Numbered from the stretch's first letter, positions 34,593 through 45,360 are shown. The stretch is DNA of 64,000 nt from Halichoerus grypus (GCF_964656455.1 NC_135719.1:71846283-71910282), one strand, 5' to 3'. The notes: generated from the letters alone by a model not told the origin. A program made the numbers and translations.

Positions 34593-37500
34593 TCTTCTTT
34601 ATCCATTCATCTGTTGATGGACATCTTGGCTCTTTCCATAGTTTGGCTATTATGGACATTGCTGCTATAAACATTGGGGTGCACATACCCCTTTGGATCA
34701 CTACATTTGTATCTTTGGGGTAAATACCCAGTAGTGCAATTGCTGGGTCATATGGTAGCTCTATTTTCAACTTTTTGAGGAACCTCCATACTGTTTTCCA
34801 GAGTGGCTGCACCAGCTTGCATTCCCACCAACAGTGTAAGAGGGTGCCCCTTTCATGTTCATCCTTTTGCATCTGCTGATGCATGTATGTTTGCTGCCCA
34901 TCATGACCCCATGGAGCCATACCACAAGCCCCTGGACTGACCTCTGGATAGATTCTAACTGCCACACAGCCCACCGCCACATTTCAGCAGGAAGCAGCCA
35001 GAGTGTTCATCGTCCCATTCCCTAACGGCAGGTAGGGTTACTATTCCAGGGGGAGGAATGAGTAAGGGACAGGCAGGGCTATCTAGAGCTCATACAGGAA
35101 TTCAGTAAACTGGCAGGATATAAAATCAATGTAGGACAGTTCCCCATTCTCCGCATCCTTGCCAACATCTGTCGTTTCCTGACTTGTTAATTTTAGCCAT
35201 TCTGACTGGTGTGAGGTGGTATCTCATTGAAGTTTTGATTTGGATTTCCCTGATGCTGAGTGATGTTGAACACTTTTTCATGTGTCTGTTGGCCATTTGG
35301 ATGTCTTCTTTGGAAAAATGTCTGTTCATGTCTTCTGCCCACTTCTTGATTGGATTATTTGTTCTTTGGGTGTTGAGTTTGATAAGTTCTTTATAGATTT
35401 TGGATAGTAGTCCTTTATCTGATATGTCATTTTCAAATATCTTCTTCCATTCTGTCGGCTGTCTTTTGGTTTTGTTGACTGTTTCCTTTGCTGTGCAAAA
35501 GCTTTTTATCTTGATGAAGTCCCAATAGTTCATTTTTGCCCTTGCTTCCCTTGACTTTGGCGATGTTTCTAGGAAGAAGTTGCTGCAGCTGAGGTTGAAG
35601 AGGTTGTTGCCTGTGTTCTCCTCTAGGATTTTGATGGACTCCTGTCTCACATTTAGGTCTTTCATCCATTTTGAGTCTATTTTTGTGTGCGGTATAAAGA
35701 AATGGTCCAGTTTCATTCTTCTGCATGTGGCTGTCCAATTTTCCCAACACCATTTGTTGAAGAGACTGTCTTTTTCCATTGGACCTTCTTTCCTGCTTTG
35801 TCGAAGATTAGTTGAGGGTCCATTTCTGGGCTCTCTATTCTGTTCCATTGATCTATGTGTCTGTTTTTGTGCCAGTACCATACTGTCTTGATGATGACAG
35901 CTTTGTAGTAGAGCTGGAAGTCTGGAATTGTGATGCCGCCAGCTTTGCTTTTCTTTTTCAACATTCCTCTGGCTATGCGGGGTCTTTTCTGGTTCCATAC
36001 AAATTTTAGGATTATTTGTTCCATTTCTTTGAAAAAAGTGGATGGTATTTTGATGGGGATTGCATTGAATGTGTAGATTGCTCTAGGTAGCATTGACATT
36101 TTCACAATATTTGTTCTTCCAATCCATGAGCATGGAACATTTTTCCATTTCTTTGTGTCTTCCTCAATTTCTTTCATGAATATTTTATAGTTTTCTGAGT
36201 ACAGATTCTTTGCCTCTTTGGTTAGATTTATTCCTAGGTATCTTATGGTTTTGGGTGCAATTGTAAATGGGATCGACTCCTTAATTTCTCTTTCTTCTGT
36301 CTTGTTGTTGGTGTATAGAAATGCAACTGATTTCTGTGCATTGATTTTATATCCTGCCACTTTACTGAATTCCTGTATGAGTTCTAGCAGTTTTGGGGTG
36401 GAGTCTTTTGGGTTTTCCACGTAAAGTATCATATCGTCTGCAAAGAGTGACAGTTTGACCTCTTCTTTGCCGATTCGGATGCCTTTTATTTCTTTTTGTT
36501 GTCTGATTACTGTGGCTAGGACTTCTAGTACTATGTTGAATAGCAGTGGTGATAGTGGACATCCCTGCCATGTTCCTGACCTTAGGGGGAAAGCTATCAG
36601 TTTTTCCCTATTGAGAATGATATTTGCTGTGGGTTTTTCATAGATGGCTTTTATGATACAGAGGTATGTACCCTCTATCCCTACACTCTGAAGAGTTTTA
36701 ATCAAGAAAGGATGCTGTACTTTGTCAAATGCTTTTTCTGCATCTATTGAGAGGATCATATGGTTCTTGTTCTTTCTTTTATTAATGTGTTGTATCACGA
36801 TGATTGATTTGCGGATGTTGAACCAACCTTGCAGCCCAGGAATAAATCCCACTTGGTCGTGGTGAATAATCCTTTTAATGTACTGTTGGATCCTATTGGC
36901 TAGTATTTTGGTGAGAATTTTTGCATCCATGTTCATCAAGGATATTGGTCTGTAATTCTCCTTTTTGATGGGGTCTTTGTCTGATTTTGAATTCAAGATA
37001 ATGCTGGCCTCATAAAATGAGTTTGCAAGTTTTCCTTCCGTTTCTATTTTTTGGAACATTTTCCGAAGAATAGGTATTAATTCTTCTTTAAATGTTTGGT
37101 AGAATTCCCCTGGGAAATAATCTGGCCTTGGACCCTTGTTTGTTGGGAGATTTTTGATTACTGCTTCAATTTCCTTAGTGGTTATAGGTCTGTTCAGGTT
37201 TTCTATTTCTTCCTGGTTCAGTTTTGGTAGTTTATACATCTCTAGGAATGCATCCATTTCTTCCAGACTATCTAATTTGCTGGCATAGAGTTGCTCATAA
37301 TATGTTCTTATAATTGTTTGTATTTCTTTGGTGTTGGTTGTGATCTCTCCTCTTTCATTCATGATTTTATTTATTTGGGTCATTTTTCTTTTTGATAAGT
37401 CTGGCCAGGGGTTTATCAATCTTATTAATTCTTTCAAAGAACCAGCTCCTAGTTTCGTTGATCTGTTCTACTGTTCTTTTGGTTTCTATTTCATTGATTT

Positions 37501-38535
37501 CTGCTCTGATCTTTACTATTTCTCTTCTCCTGCTGGATTTATGCTTTATTTGCTGTTCTTTCTCCAGCTCCTTTAGGTGTGGGGTTAGGTTGTGTATTTG
37601 AGACCTTTCTTGTTTCTTGAGGAAGGCTTGTATTGCTATATACTTTCCTCTTAGGACTGCCTTTGCTGCCTCCCAAAGATTTTGAACAGTTGTGTTTTAA
37701 TTTTCATTTGTTTCCATGAATTTTTAAAATTCTTCTTTAATTTCCTGGTTGACCCATTCATTCTTTAGTAAGATGCTCTTTAGCCTCCATGTATTTGAGT
37801 TCTTTCCGACTTTCCTCTTGTGACTGAGTTCTAGTTTCAAAGCATTGTGGTCTGAAAATATGCAGGGAATGATCCCAATCTTTTGGTACCAGTTGAGACC
37901 TGATTTGTGACCTAGGATGTGATCTATTCTGGAGAATGTTCCATGGGCACTAGAGAAGAACGTGTATTCTGTTGCTTTGGGATGGAATGTTCTGAATATA
38001 TCTGTGAAGTCCATTTGGTCCAGTGTGTCATTTAAAGTCTTTATTTCCTTGTTGATCTTTTGCTTAGATGATCTGTCCATTTCAGTGGGGGGGATGTTAA
38101 AGTCCCCTACTATTATTGTATTGTTGTCAATGTATTTCTTTGATTTTGTTATTAATTGGCTTATATAATTGGCTGCTCCCATGTTAGGGGCATAGATATT
38201 TACAATTGTTAGATCTTCTTCTTGGGTAGTCCCTTTAAGTATGATATAGTGTCCTTCCTCAACTCTTATTACAATCTTTGGTAAAATCTAATTTGTCTGA
38301 TATAAGGATTGCCACCCCAGCTTTCTTTTGGTGTCCATTAGCATGGTAAATGGTTTTCCACCTCCTCACTTTCAATGTGGAGGTGTCTTTGGGTCTAAAA
38401 TGAGTCTCTTGCAGACAGCATATCGATGGGTCTTGTTTTTTATCCAATCTGATACCCTGTGTCTTTTGATTGGGGCATTTAGCCCATTTACATTCAGGAT
38501 AACTATTGAAAGATATGAATTTAGTGCCATTGTAT
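34593..38535 (-). pseudogene. L1 ORF2 remnant (endonuclease and reverse transcriptase)
   Basis: The ORF2 polyprotein nicks target DNA and reverse transcribes L1 RNA on it. On the minus strand the endonuclease is seen at 38447-37724 (ICCLQETHF; then VGDFN, and SDHNALKLEL near its end). The RT core is within 37437-35713, with the palm motif LFADDMILY near 36440 and the [13 protein letters not shown] block upstream. The C-terminal region (LLHCWWECK...) continues at 34830-34593 beyond the inserted segment. Frames change at several places, including near 38447, 37700 and 35750, so no full product can be made. Confidence 0.93.
34855..35138. mobile_element. Chimeric insertion inside the L1
   Basis: A 284-bp segment breaks the L1 ORF2 C-terminal region. 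It is flanked by GTGCCCCTTTC (34844-34854) and GTTCCCCATTC (35139-35149), an 11-bp imperfect duplication of L1 sequence. Positions 35083-35131 repeat the L1's own ORF2 sequence from about 36343-36390 but in inverted orientation, with about two differences in 49 bp. The other 228 bp (34855-35082) is not L1 and I do not recognise it. No poly-A tail is visible. A template-switch or end-joining event is likelier than a standard SINE insertion. Confidence 0.75.
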
Positions 38536-38589
38536 TGCCTGTAAGGTGACTGTTACTGTATATTGTCTCTGTTCCTTTCTGGTCTATGT

Positions 38590-39499
38590 TACTTTTAGGC
38601 TCTCTCTTTCCTTAGAGGACCCCTTTCAATATTTCTTATAGGGCTGGTTTCATGTTTGCAAATTCCTTTAGTTTTTGTTTGTCCTGGAAGCTTTTTATCT
38701 TTCCTTCTATTTTCAGTGACAGCCTAGCTGGATATAGTATTCTTGGCTGCATATTTTTCTTGTTTAGTGCTCTGAATATATCATGCCAGTCCTTTCTGGC
38801 CTGCCAGGTCTCTGTGGATAGGTCTGTTGCCAATCTAATGTTTCTACCATTGTAGGTTACAGACCTCTTGTCCCGAGCTGCCTTCAGGATTTTCTCTTTG
38901 TCTCTGAGACTTGTAAGTTTTACTATTAGATGTTGGGGTGTTGACCTATTTTTATTGATTTTGAGGGGTTTCTCTGTGCCTCCTGGATTTTGATGCCTGT
39001 TTCCTTCCCCAAATTAGGGAAGTTCTCTGCTATAATTTGCTCCAATATACCTTCTGCCCCTGTCTCTCTTTCTTCTTCTTCTGGGATCCCAATTATTCTA
39101 ATATTGTTTTGTCTTATGGTATCACTTATCTCTGGAATGCTGCCCTCGTGATCCAGTAGTTGTTTATCTCTTTTTCTCAGCTTCTTTATTCTCCATCATT
39201 TGGTCTTCTATATTACTAATTCTCTCTTCTGCCTCATTTATCCTAGCAGTTAGAGCCTCCATTTTTTATTGTACCTCATTAATAGCCTTTTTTATTTTGA
39301 CTTGATTAGATTTTAGTTCTTTTATTTCTCCAGAAAGCGTTTCTCTAATAACTTCCATGCTTTTTTCAAGCCCAGCTAGTATCTTTATAATCGTCATTCT
39401 GAACTCTAGTTCTGATATCTTACTAATGTCCGTATTGATTAGGTCCCTGGCAGTCCTGTACTGCCTCTTGTTCTTTTTTTTTGAGGTGAGTTTTTCCAT
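38590..39499 (-). pseudogene. L1 ORF1 remnant
   Basis: ORF1 encodes the RNA-binding trimeric chaperone of the L1 particle. The start region lies near 39499 (MEKLTSKKKNKRQYRT), followed by a heptad-like coiled coil (ISELEFRM...GEIKELKSNQVKIKKAINEVQ) to 39266. The C-terminal domain end is seen at 38833-38636 (KDWHDIFRALNKK...FQDKQKLKEF). The middle part is frame-shifted or stopped, so it is not functional. Confidence 0.88.
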
Positions 39500-41278
39500 C
39501 TTGTCATTTTGTCCAGAGGAGAACAGATGAATGAGACAACAAAATGCTAACAATGACCCCAGAAAAATATACACTAAACAAACCAGAAGAGACCTGAAAC
39601 CAGGGGAAAAGAAAGGGAAAGAAAGAAAAAAGAAAAAAAAAAAAAGAATATGATCAAATATGATCAGGCTGGTGAATAGATAAGTGCCACACACTAGATT
39701 TTGGGCATATTTTTGTCTGTTAGAAGAAACTGCCTCCCAAAATTTCAAAGAAAGAAAAACTTATATATGTACAAAAATAAGGGTAAATACGATGAAGGGA
39801 TGGAATATGACTGTAAAGATGAAAATTATAAAAGATTTTATAAAAGGAATTTGTAAGATAAGAAGTTGGTTGAAAAAAGAAAGAAGAGAAATTAAAAAAA
39901 AAGGGGAGAGAGAATGTGATCAGGCAGGAGACTAGAACAAAGCCATGCACTAGAGATTCAGGGTGTATTTTGGTGTGTTAGAAGAAACTGTATCCCCAAA
40001 TTTTAAAGAGAGAACAACTTATATATATATATATATACCAAAAATAAGGTTAAATACAATGAAGGGATAGAATATGACTCGAAAAATGAAAAATAGAAAA
40101 GATTTTTAAATAGGGATTGATAAGATGTTGGTTGAAAAAGGGAAAAAGAAAAATTAAAAAAAAAATAGAAAAAGAAAAAGAAGAAAATTAAAAAAATTAT
40201 CTTTGAAACACTGAAGAATCAGGGGGAAAAAAAGCCATGGATTCTATGTGCAGTATTCCCCTAGCGCTGGAGTTCTGCCGTTCTCACTGATCGGTAAACT
40301 TGGTCCTGGCTGGCTGTTCTTGCTGATCTTCTGGGGGAGGGGCTTGTTGCCGTGGTTCCCAATGTCTTTGCTGGAGGCAGAACTGCCCCGCCCTTGCCAG
40401 GGGCCAGGCTAAGTAATCTGCTGGGGTTTGCTCTCAGAGCTTTTGTTCCCTGCAAGCTTTCCGTACAGCTTTGGAGGCCGAGAGTGAAAATGTCGGCCTC
40501 CCAATCTCCGCGCCGGAGGAGCCGAGAACTCGGGGCCCCGCTCCTCAGTGAGCCCTCAGAGAAAAGCAGTCACTCACTCCCGTCTCCCGGTCTCCGGCCG
40601 CACTCCGTGCTCACCCGGCCTGTGACCGAGCGTTTCTATCTCTGGCACCCGACCCCGTGTGGAGTCTCCAAACCCAGCAGATCCCTGCGGTGCGCTCCCG
40701 CGCCGCTCCTCCCCGGGGAGGAAGGGGAGTCTCCCCGGATCTGCTGCTTGTTGGGTTCCTGCTGGAGGAGCAGTGGCCCGACTGTGCCGCGGATCACGGT
40801 TTATGGCAGCCCCGAGCTGAGAGCCTGCTCCTCAGCTCCGTCTCGGCAGCAGCTTCCCCGCTCTGATACCTGGGAGCTCTGCCGCACTCAGGCACCCCCG
40901 GTCTTCCTGTGACCCCGAGGGTCCTGAGACCACACTGTCCGGTGAGGGTTCCACCCCCCACTTAGCCACCAGAGTGACGTCCCTCAGTGGAGCCGACTTC
41001 TAAAAGTTCCGATTTTGTGCTCCGGGGCTCTATCACTTGCCAGAAGCGGCCGACGGAGGCCCCCTCCCCCGCCGTCTATCCTCCCAAATATCGCCTCGGA
41101 TTCACTTCTCCGCATGTCCTACCTTCCAGAAAGTGGTCGCTCTTCTGTTCAGAGTTGCTGCTATTCTTTGATCTCCTGTTGAGTTCGTAGGTGTTCAGAA
41201 TGGTTTGATACCTATCTAGTTGAATTCCTGGGACCAGACGAAATTTAGGTCTCCTACTCCTCTGCCATCTTGCTCCTC
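39500..41278 (-). promoter_or_regulatory. L1 5' UTR with GC-rich promoter region
   Basis: The L1 5' UTR, about 1.8 kb. The distal half (about 40260-41130) is GC-rich with many CpGs and would be scored as a CpG island. The proximal half (39590-40240) is A-rich and contains two diverged copies of one unit: AAGAAACTGCCTCCCAAAATTTCAAAG...GGGTAAATACGATGAAGGGATGGAATATGAC near 39722-39812 and AAGAAACTGTATCCCCAAATTTTAAAG...GGTTAAATACAATGAAGGGATAGAATATGAC near 39982-40078. L1 5' UTRs carry the sense promoter and in some species an antisense promoter. Activity here is unknown. Confidence 0.8.
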
Positions 41279-41339
41279 CTCCTTTTCTGTATATTTTTTA
41301 AAAACCAACACTTCCTGTTGTGTATGCTTGGGGACACAG

Positions 41340-41467
41340 CAGAACCTGCTGGATAGCAGAGAAGTCCTGAAGAACACGGAGGAAGCCACCTTCCCGCAGG
41401 CTGAGGACCTCTATTTCGCCTTACCCCTGGCCTTCTGCATCTTCATGGTGCGGCTCATCTTCAAGAG
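41340..41467 (+). pseudogene. CERS6: CERS6-like orphan exon (part of coding exon 1 plus splice donor)
   Basis: Codons 41367-41467 read [16 protein letters not shown], then [18 protein letters not shown]. By recall this matches residues about 24-57 of ceramide synthase 6 except for three changes (L to F, F to L, E to K), within the N-terminal membrane segment. The block ends in AAGAG|GTAAGA, a consensus donor at the phase expected for the CERS6 exon 1/2 boundary. The first 23 residues (NERFWLP...TWAD) are absent. Upstream, TGTTGTGTATGCTTGGGGACACAG (to 41339) could act as an acceptor. No ATG and no exon 2 are present. CERS6 makes C14-C16 ceramides in the ER. I read this as a partial, probably non-functional duplicate. 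An alternative CERS6 exon is possible. Confidence 0.72.
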
Positions 41468-41502
41468 GTAAGAAGGGCTGGAGCGCTCCTCCCATCCCCC
41501 TA

Positions 41503-41506
41503 CACA

Positions 41507-41553
<47 letters not shown>
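41503..41553. repeat. (CT)n(CA)n microsatellite
   Basis: A compound dinucleotide repeat, (CT) about 15 units then (CA) about 8 units, starting 36 bp after the CERS6-like splice donor. Confidence 0.95.
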
Positions 41554-41799
41554 CTATTTCTTCATTTTTCTAGCAATAGGGTCCAGAACTTCCACAAGAT
41601 TCTCAAAAATGTATGACTTCCCGAGAGTTTGTAACCACCATTTTAGAACTTGTTGTATATTCTGGGCTTTTCTACCTTGGCTCCAGCTGGACATGAGTGT
41701 ACCTAAGGACTACTGCCCATACCTACAAATGAAATTGTCCATTTATGCAGTATTTATGAGTGGGGCTGCTCACATCCTCTGAAAAGTATATAAAAGCCC

Positions 41800-41935
41800 A
41801 GAGACCAAAGTGAAGGCATTTATTTAGGTGTATGTTAGGAATAAGGCGTGGTGTTAGGTATAGAGATGTATAAGGAAGCATAAAGGAATATCCCTAACCT
41901 CGTATGTTGGGAGAGCTTTAAACTTTGACATTTTC
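41800..41935 (-). repeat. L2 3' end relic
   Basis: AAGGCATTTATTTAGGTGTATGTTAGGAATAAGGCGTGGTGTTAGGTATAGAGATGTATAAGGAAGCATAAAGGAATATCCCTAACC is the antisense L2 3' end with mutated core words. Confidence 0.6.
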
Positions 41936-42114
41936 TGAGTTTCATGACCTGTAGCATGTCCTGCCTCTTTTTTGGCTGAGGTCAGACAGATAGCTCTGAT
42001 GTACCTGACCCTGTGAATGGCCATGAGCTTGCCAAGCCTGTGGCCTCGTGTGGGTCCACGGAGCCCCACCATTTTCATGGGAGTATCTTCGTATGAGCAG
42101 CCTCATAAGTGGGA

Positions 42115-42830
42115 CTGCTCTCAAAAGAGAACTGGGAGAGAAAAGAGAGAGAGAGAGAAAAGAAAAACACCAATGTGACAACACTAAGTGCTGATGAAGA
42201 TAGGGAGCAACTGGAACTCTCATATATTTGTGTATAGAAATGCCAAATAATGTAGCCATGCTGAAAAAAGTTTGGCGTTTCTTATAAAATTGAACATACA
42301 TGTACTATATGATCATCAACCCCACTCCTAGGTGTTTACACAATGGAAATGAAAACAGGTTTACATTAACCTGTATGCAAATATTTATTGAAGCTTTACT
42401 CATGATAGCCTGAAATGCAAACCATCCAAATGTTTTTCAACCTGTGAATCTGATAAACAAACCATGGGGCATTCATATATTGGATTGGTATAGCAATAAA
42501 AAGATGAGCTCTTCATGTTCAAAAAGGCCTGGATAAATTACTACTGCTTTGTGTTAAGTTAAATAAGCCAGACTCAAAGAACTACATACTGTACAATTCC
42601 ATTTATGTGACATCTAGAACAGGTAAAATAGGGACAGAGGGCCATTGGCAGTTGCCAGAATAAGGGTAAGGGGCAGATGTGGCCACAAATGGGTGTTACT
42701 AGGAGTTTTTTTTCGGTGTATCCTGTTTTTGGTGGTGGTTACAGACTATAGGCATTTGCCAAAACTCACAACTGTAAAGAGTTAATTTTACTGTATGTAA
42801 ATTTTAAAATTATAAAAGCAAATAAGAAGA
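42115..42830 (+). mobile_element. Older L1 3' end, plus strand
   Basis: ACACTAAGTGCTGATGAAGATAGGGAGCAACTGGAACTCTCATA is the end of ORF2. Then GAAATGAAAACAGGTTTACATTAACCTGTATGC, ATGATAGCCTGAAATGCAAACCATCCAAATG and AAATAAGCCAGACTCAAAGAACTACATACTGT lead to the 3' UTR. The only clearly plus-strand L1 in the window, from an older L1M-type subfamily. Confidence 0.88.
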
Positions 42831-42834
42831 AAGT

Positions 42835-43345
42835 AGCTGCTGGCTGGAGCAGAGCTTATTTCAGAGCCAAGAAGGGAGCTTGAGGTCACAAGGGGACATT
42901 CTACTCGCTACTGCATATTCCACTGGCTTTCGCCAAACCCTTGGTGTGGACAGGCTGTGGGCAGAACATGGCCATTTTCAGGATGAAGGAGCCCTAAGGT
43001 TTGACTCAGGGAACTAGAAATAGAGATAAATCTTGGGAAAGGGCAGCTGTGTTGAAGTGGACAAATTGGTATTCTCAGAATGAAGTTGGGACCAAATATT
43101 TTGGCATTACCTCGCTGGGAAAGAATAATGCAGATCAGGGCTCATGGTGTTTGGCCAAGAGATCTGAAAAGCTGCTGGAAGACTTCCTCAGCTTGGGCCC
43201 TTCTCCATGTCTGTCTTCTCTGCTAGCAATTCAGTGCCTAAAGGCTGTGTCTGTGAAGGGAAACCAACTCTATGGGGGCAATCAGGTTGTAAGTCTTTTT
43301 GTAAGAGTTGATGGGTTCTGCTTTTACTCTTAGACGCCAGGCAGA
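42835..43345. other. No recognised feature
   Basis: Unique sequence. A plus-strand open frame at 43001-43333 (110 codons) has no recognisable domain. Confidence 0.5.
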
Positions 43346-43349
43346 AGAG

Positions 43350-43460
43350 AACAAAAGGTTTAGCCTCAGGCTTACCTGGTTATAAGACTTTGTGAGCATG
43401 TGCTAGTTACTTACCTTCTCTGAGCTCCATTTCTTTTCTGGGATAAAAGGTTTTTATGGA
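43350..43460 (+). repeat. MIR SINE relic
   Basis: TTAGCCTCAGGCTTACCTGGTTATAAGACTTTGTGAGCATGTGCTAGTTACTTACCTTCTCTGAGCTCCATTTC follows the MIR core order on the plus strand. Confidence 0.65.
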
Positions 43461-43505
43461 GATCAGAGATGAGGCAGAATGGATTGAGAATGAACTGTCC
43501 CCCCA

Positions 43506-43550
43506 ACTACCTACCTACCTACCTACCTACCTACACACACACACACACAT

Positions 43551-43586
<36 letters not shown>
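43506..43586. repeat. (CTAC)n(CA)n compound microsatellite
   Basis: About seven CTAC units followed by two CA runs separated by a TG. Polymorphism is likely. It also creates a meaningless open frame with THTHTH repeats. Confidence 0.95.
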
Positions 43587-43589
43587 TTT

Positions 43590-44250
43590 AAGAGGGCTGG
43601 GGGAGTCATGGTCAGCCATTATTCATCAGGAGAAGATCGGGGTCAGAGTCCTGTTCACAGCCAAGTTCCTGATATGGGATGGGAGATAGTGGTGAGGGAT
43701 GTCTCCAGAAAAACAGTGCCTCCCTTAGCATGACAGCATGCTTCTTAGATAACTAGGGAGAGGTTCGTGATGGCTCTTTTTAGTGGGAGGCTGGACAGGA
43801 ATGAGAGAGCCTGCTATCCTCCCACTCCTGGGACCGGAGTACTCCTTTGCCTTTGGGTTTGGCAATATGTGGGCAGAGACAAGCCTCCATTTGTCTCCTG
43901 ATCAAGCTTGAGGGCGTGAGTCTGGAAACCCCGATCCTGTGGGGAGGGTTGGAGGTTCCCTGGGTGGAAGTATAGGAATGGGGGGTGAGCAAGTGGATTC
44001 TGGGGGGTGAGCAAATGGAGAGAGAGAGAGAGAGAGAACACACTGTTGTGGGGTATGGTGCTTTTGACCCCCCCCCCCAATTTGTCTGTAAGCCTTTTCT
44101 TTATGTGGTAAAAGGCAACAAACAAGCTAGAAAAATGACAACCTCCATTCCCTTTATACTGAACTGCATAATATAGTGGTAGGAGTGATCCTTCATTCTC
44201 ATTTGCATAATTCTATCCTGATTCTGTGTTGGTAGAGGTGCTTGGTGATG
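43590..44250. other. No gene; low-complexity tracts
   Basis: Unique sequence with a GA run at 44018-44036 and a pure C run at 44070-44079. Overlapping minus-strand frames at 43780-44125 are unrecognised. Confidence 0.5.
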
Positions 44251-44254
44251 GGGC

Positions 44255-44500
44255 CTATTGTGTGGTCTTATTATCATCACCATAGTTAATGTTTACTAAA
44301 CACTTACTGTATGCCAGGCCCTGTTTCAAGCACTTTAATCATTTTAACACCTTTTTAACCCTCACATTAACCTTAGGTATATACTTTTATTTTAGAGATG
44401 AAGTATGAGAGGCTCAGATGTGTTAAGTACTTTGGTCTTGATTGGATCTAGGCCATTTGGATCTAGAGACCATGCTCTCAATCACTTTCCCATACACATA
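44255..44500 (-). repeat. MIR SINE relic, nearly full length
   Basis: Antisense MIR: GTTTACTAAACACTTACTGTATGCCAGGCCCTGTTTCAAGCACTTTAATC, then CCTCACATTAACCTTAGGTATATAC, TTTTAGAGATGAAGTATGAGAGGCTCAG, and AGACCATGCTCTCAATCAC. One of the better preserved MIRs here. Confidence 0.88.
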
Positions 44501-44504
44501 TCTC

Positions 44505-45310
44505 CCCAACCACGCCTACGCCCCCGGGAGAAGCTGCAAAAATTAATTTTCACAAGTTCTAGGTTATCAAGGAAGCCTGTTTGACTTTAAGACCATTAGG
44601 ATGGGTGCAGCAGTAAGTGATGGCTTGGAAGGGCACCTGCACTCCAGCTGTGCTGTTATGATCAGTGTTGTCAGTATCACTAGCTCTGTGCTGCCAGTCC
44701 TGGTGTTACTTTTGTGTTCTCTCCATGACTGTAGCATAGTGAATTGCACTTTGGTTATTTTGGTGACCTAGATAAACTTTTCATTAAATAGACTTGATTT
44801 GAAAATAAATTGAAAAAAAAAAAAAAAAAGGAGATCTTGCCTGGTATTGATGGTCTGATGATGTAACAAATTCCACACCAACTGAAATGATCACCAATAA
44901 AACAGGAAGCCTGAAAAAGATTCTGAGGAGCCTTAATTAAGTCCCTGCTTCTGTAGAAAAAAAGGCATTGATTTATTTCTTAAGGTGGTTTGAATCTCCC
45001 ATTTCTTATAAAGAAAAGATTCTTGGTGACTTTCTATCTACCACCTACATGTTCCCTTTGTGTCTGGGGTGTGCGGAGCAGTGGGCTTGTGAGGCACAGC
45101 CCATCCCTTCAGGAAGATACCAGAAGAAACCAATGACGAGTTCAGTATGGATACAAGGCAGACAACAGGATGGGATTTAAACTGAATACCCCAGGGGTCA
45201 ATTTAAGGCCTTCCCTTTCCAGGCTGGGCTGAAGTCCCAGTGTTGAGAGCTAGTCACCACCACACTTGAATTTTCAGAGCCACAAGGACGGAGGTCCTGT
45301 TGTGCGGTTT
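44505..45310. other. No recognised gene
   Basis: Unique sequence. GATTTGAAAATAAATTGAAAAAA and the A run to 44829 look like a polyadenylated end on the plus strand, but I could not define a retrocopy upstream. Confidence 0.4.
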
Positions 45311-45327
45311 TGGGGAGGCTGCTATTG

Positions 45328-45360
45328 CAGTCAAATGCTCTACCACTGAGCTATACCCCT
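45328..45360 (-). pseudogene. tRNA-Cys(GCA) 5' half, tailless retro-insertion
   Basis: The minus strand of these 33 bases reads AGGGGTATAGCTCAGTGG, then TAGAGCATTTGACTG. This is the 5' half of mammalian tRNA-Cys(GCA) with one change at the first base. It covers the acceptor strand, D arm (A box) and anticodon stem, and stops inside the anticodon loop at the first anticodon base. It is flanked by a 15-bp direct repeat, GGGAGGCTGCTATTG (45313-45327) and GGGAGGCTGTTATTG (45361-45375), 14 of 15 identical. There is no A tail. Two bases of the flank (CA) also match the tRNA, suggesting microhomology at the join. This resembles the tailless tRNA-derived retropseudogenes described in mammals. It cannot encode a tRNA. 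Confidence 0.88.

Larger units (their letters stand above)
33903..41278 (-). mobile_element. Near full-length L1, inactivated
   Basis: About 7.4 kb of carnivore L1 on the minus strand, from the 3' UTR (33903) to the 5' terminus (about 41278, minus-strand AGCAAGATGGCAGAGGAGTAGG). It keeps a GC-rich 5' UTR, ORF1, ORF2 with endonuclease and RT, and a 3' UTR. It is dead: ORF1 and ORF2 are broken into several frames, and a 284-bp foreign insertion interrupts the ORF2 C-terminus. A tetranucleotide repeat has expanded near the ORF2 end. I could not find a convincing target duplication, so the flanks have decayed or the 3' edge is misjudged. Confidence 0.95.

Noticed and set aside
35713..37437. A 574-codon open frame as a functional gene
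   Set aside because: It is the RT part of L1 ORF2. The endonuclease and C-terminal parts are in other frames and an insertion breaks the C-terminus.
40352..40912. A 186-codon plus-strand open frame in a GC-rich, CpG-island-like region, possible gene promoter and first exon
   Set aside because: It lies in the antisense strand of the L1 5' UTR. The high GC content explains the long frame and no known protein is seen.
33890..41300. A target-site duplication around the large L1
   Set aside because: Candidate words on both sides (TGTATTATTTC against TGTATATTTTTT) match too poorly to be trusted.
43456..43689. Plus-strand frame with Thr-His repeats
   Set aside because: It is the translation of a CA microsatellite.
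45328..45360. A functional tRNA gene
   Set aside because: Only the 5' half is present. The T arm, B box and 3' acceptor strand are missing.
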